DNA from: SZUA-36 sp963759155
GTDB lineage: Bacteria > Pseudomonadota > Gammaproteobacteria > Xanthomonadales > SZUA-36
Direction of reading: 5' to 3'
Assembly (NCBI GenBank): GCA_963759155.1
Contig: CAVWXX010000018.1
Coordinates: 1 to 64,000, forward strand
DNA length: 64,000 bases
Shown here in pieces: positions 63,223 through 64,000 of the stretch. The notes beneath the pieces are model-generated. The model did no database searches, was not told where the DNA came from, and saw nothing but the letters and a program-made list of their open reading frames with translations. Every line of letters starts with the position of its first letter. The first letter of the stretch is position 1. The translations under genes and the position numbers were made by a program.

Positions 63223-64000
63223 ATGAAAGCCGTTGACCTTTTCAAACTACTTTGCCTGCTGATAATTACGCTGATTCTGGGTGCCTGCGAACGCAGTACT
63301 GAACCTTCTGTAACCGAACAAACTACGCCGCCTACAAGCATCGACGCCGCTCAGGAAGATCAACGCCTGATGGCATTTTTTGATGAGTTGTTTGAGCGCG
63401 ATATCAGTCAAAACCCGGAATTTCAAGCCTACCTGGGTCGCAAAACGGAAGACTACGGACGCTGGAATGACTACTCCGACGCTTTTGCTCAACTGGAAAA
63501 CCAACAAACGGCTGCAGATCTTGAACGCTTACGCACTGAATTTGACTACGAGTCACTGAGCGAGAACGCAAAGGTGAGCTATCGCATCTTTGAGTATAAC
63601 CAGGAGCGGGATCTGCGCAATTTCGCCTGGCGGTTTCATAACTATGCCATTTCACCGATGAATGACATCGCATCTGATCTACCCACGTTTTTACAAAACA
63701 TACATAAAATCGAGAACCGTCAGGATGCTGAAGATTACATCTCGCGACTGGCTGGCGCCCAGGCGGTGATGCAGCAGATCATAGAGCAGTTACGCGAAAG
63801 TGAGTCAATTGGCGTCATTCCACCGATGATGGTTTACCCAAAGGTCCTGCCAGGGGCACAAAATGTATTGAAAGGCGCACCCTTTGACGAGACCGCCGAG
63901 GACGGCATTTTGCTCGCAGACTTCCGTGGCAAACTGGAGTCACTGGAACTGGACACGGAAGAAAAAGATATTCTGTTAAATGATGCCGCCAACGCACTCA
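63223..64000 (+). CDS. DUF885 family lipoprotein, truncated by the window end
   Basis: ATG 63223 follows AAGGA. The reading frame stays open to the last base (259 codons visible). A signal sequence ends in the lipobox ILGAC. The next part, FFDELFERDISQNPEFQAYLG, SYRIFEYNQERDLRNFAWR, and the helix-rich region to NDAAN match the N-terminal half of the DUF885 family, whose full members are about 600 residues with an HExxH-like zinc site near the C-terminus, beyond this window. Probably an envelope-anchored peptidase-like protein. Confidence 0.8.
   Translation, partial: MKAVDLFKLLCLLIITLILGACERSTEPSVTEQTTPPTSIDAAQEDQRLMAFFDELFERDISQNPEFQAYLGRKTEDYGRWNDYSDAFAQLENQQTAADLERLRTEFDYESLSENAKVSYRIFEYNQERDLRNFAWRFHNYAISPMNDIASDLPTFLQNIHKIENRQDAEDYISRLAGAQAVMQQIIEQLRESESIGVIPPMMVYPKVLPGAQNVLKGAPFDETAEDGILLADFRGKLESLELDTEEKDILLNDAANAL

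Overview
The window looks like a chromosomal segment of a free-living, probably marine or sediment, gammaproteobacterium. The evidence is hflK-hflC, a YjbQ protein, DUF4845 and DUF456 membrane proteins, three TolB-like/TPR proteins of the type that begins MSFF(N/E)ELK(R/K)RNV, and a GGGGTCAGAGTA-type REP palindrome. The taxon is inferred from gene style, not from a marker gene. No rRNA, tRNA, CRISPR array, prophage or intact insertion sequence was seen.

Layout. Positions 1-6.3 kb hold a PP-loop gene broken by one stop codon, then two small secreted proteins and a trypsin-like protease whose upstream regions share a repeated leader, then a coiled-coil lipoprotein. Positions 6.5-16.4 kb carry a TolB-like/TPR membrane protein, small membrane and secreted proteins, a CbbY-like HAD phosphatase, an M20 amidohydrolase, proline iminopeptidase, a class-A-beta-lactamase-like lipoprotein and a two-domain AP2 DNA-binding protein. 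Positions 16.6-17.2 kb and 43.9-44.6 kb hold two copies, in opposite orientation, of a composite repeat of about 600 bp made of giant hairpins. Between them lie an HMG-CoA reductase, a dipeptidyl-peptidase-IV-like lipoprotein, a frameshifted beta-propeller gene, a CadC-like regulator, hflKC, a repeat-rich lipoprotein, a prolyl oligopeptidase, an ENPP-type phosphodiesterase overlapping a PPK2 gene, a large ketoacyl synthase, a cyclic-2,3-diphosphoglycerate-synthase-like GTPase, an exonuclease/endonuclease/phosphatase protein and an M24 peptidase.

After the second repeat come a URO-D-like protein, a DUF4845 protein, gamma-glutamyltranspeptidase and two translationally coupled deoxynucleoside kinases. 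Next is a giant gene at 49.9-60.6 kb, whose product has a secretion signal, a parallel beta-helix, an L-type-lectin-like domain, about 55 P-[L/I/V/M]-G-S-F pentapeptides, a region resembling a C25 cysteine peptidase, a PKD domain and a conserved C-terminal domain. One frameshift near 57,391 splits it. A third TolB-like/TPR gene, a PEBP-family protein and a truncated DUF885 lipoprotein close the window.

Taken together the genes suggest a cell that degrades peptides in its envelope or outside it (S1, M20, S33, S9A, S9B, M24, GGT and possibly C25 families). Most genes are single units or two-gene operons. Three reading frames are interrupted (the PP-loop gene, the beta-propeller gene and the giant gene), so either decay is under way or the assembly contains local errors.
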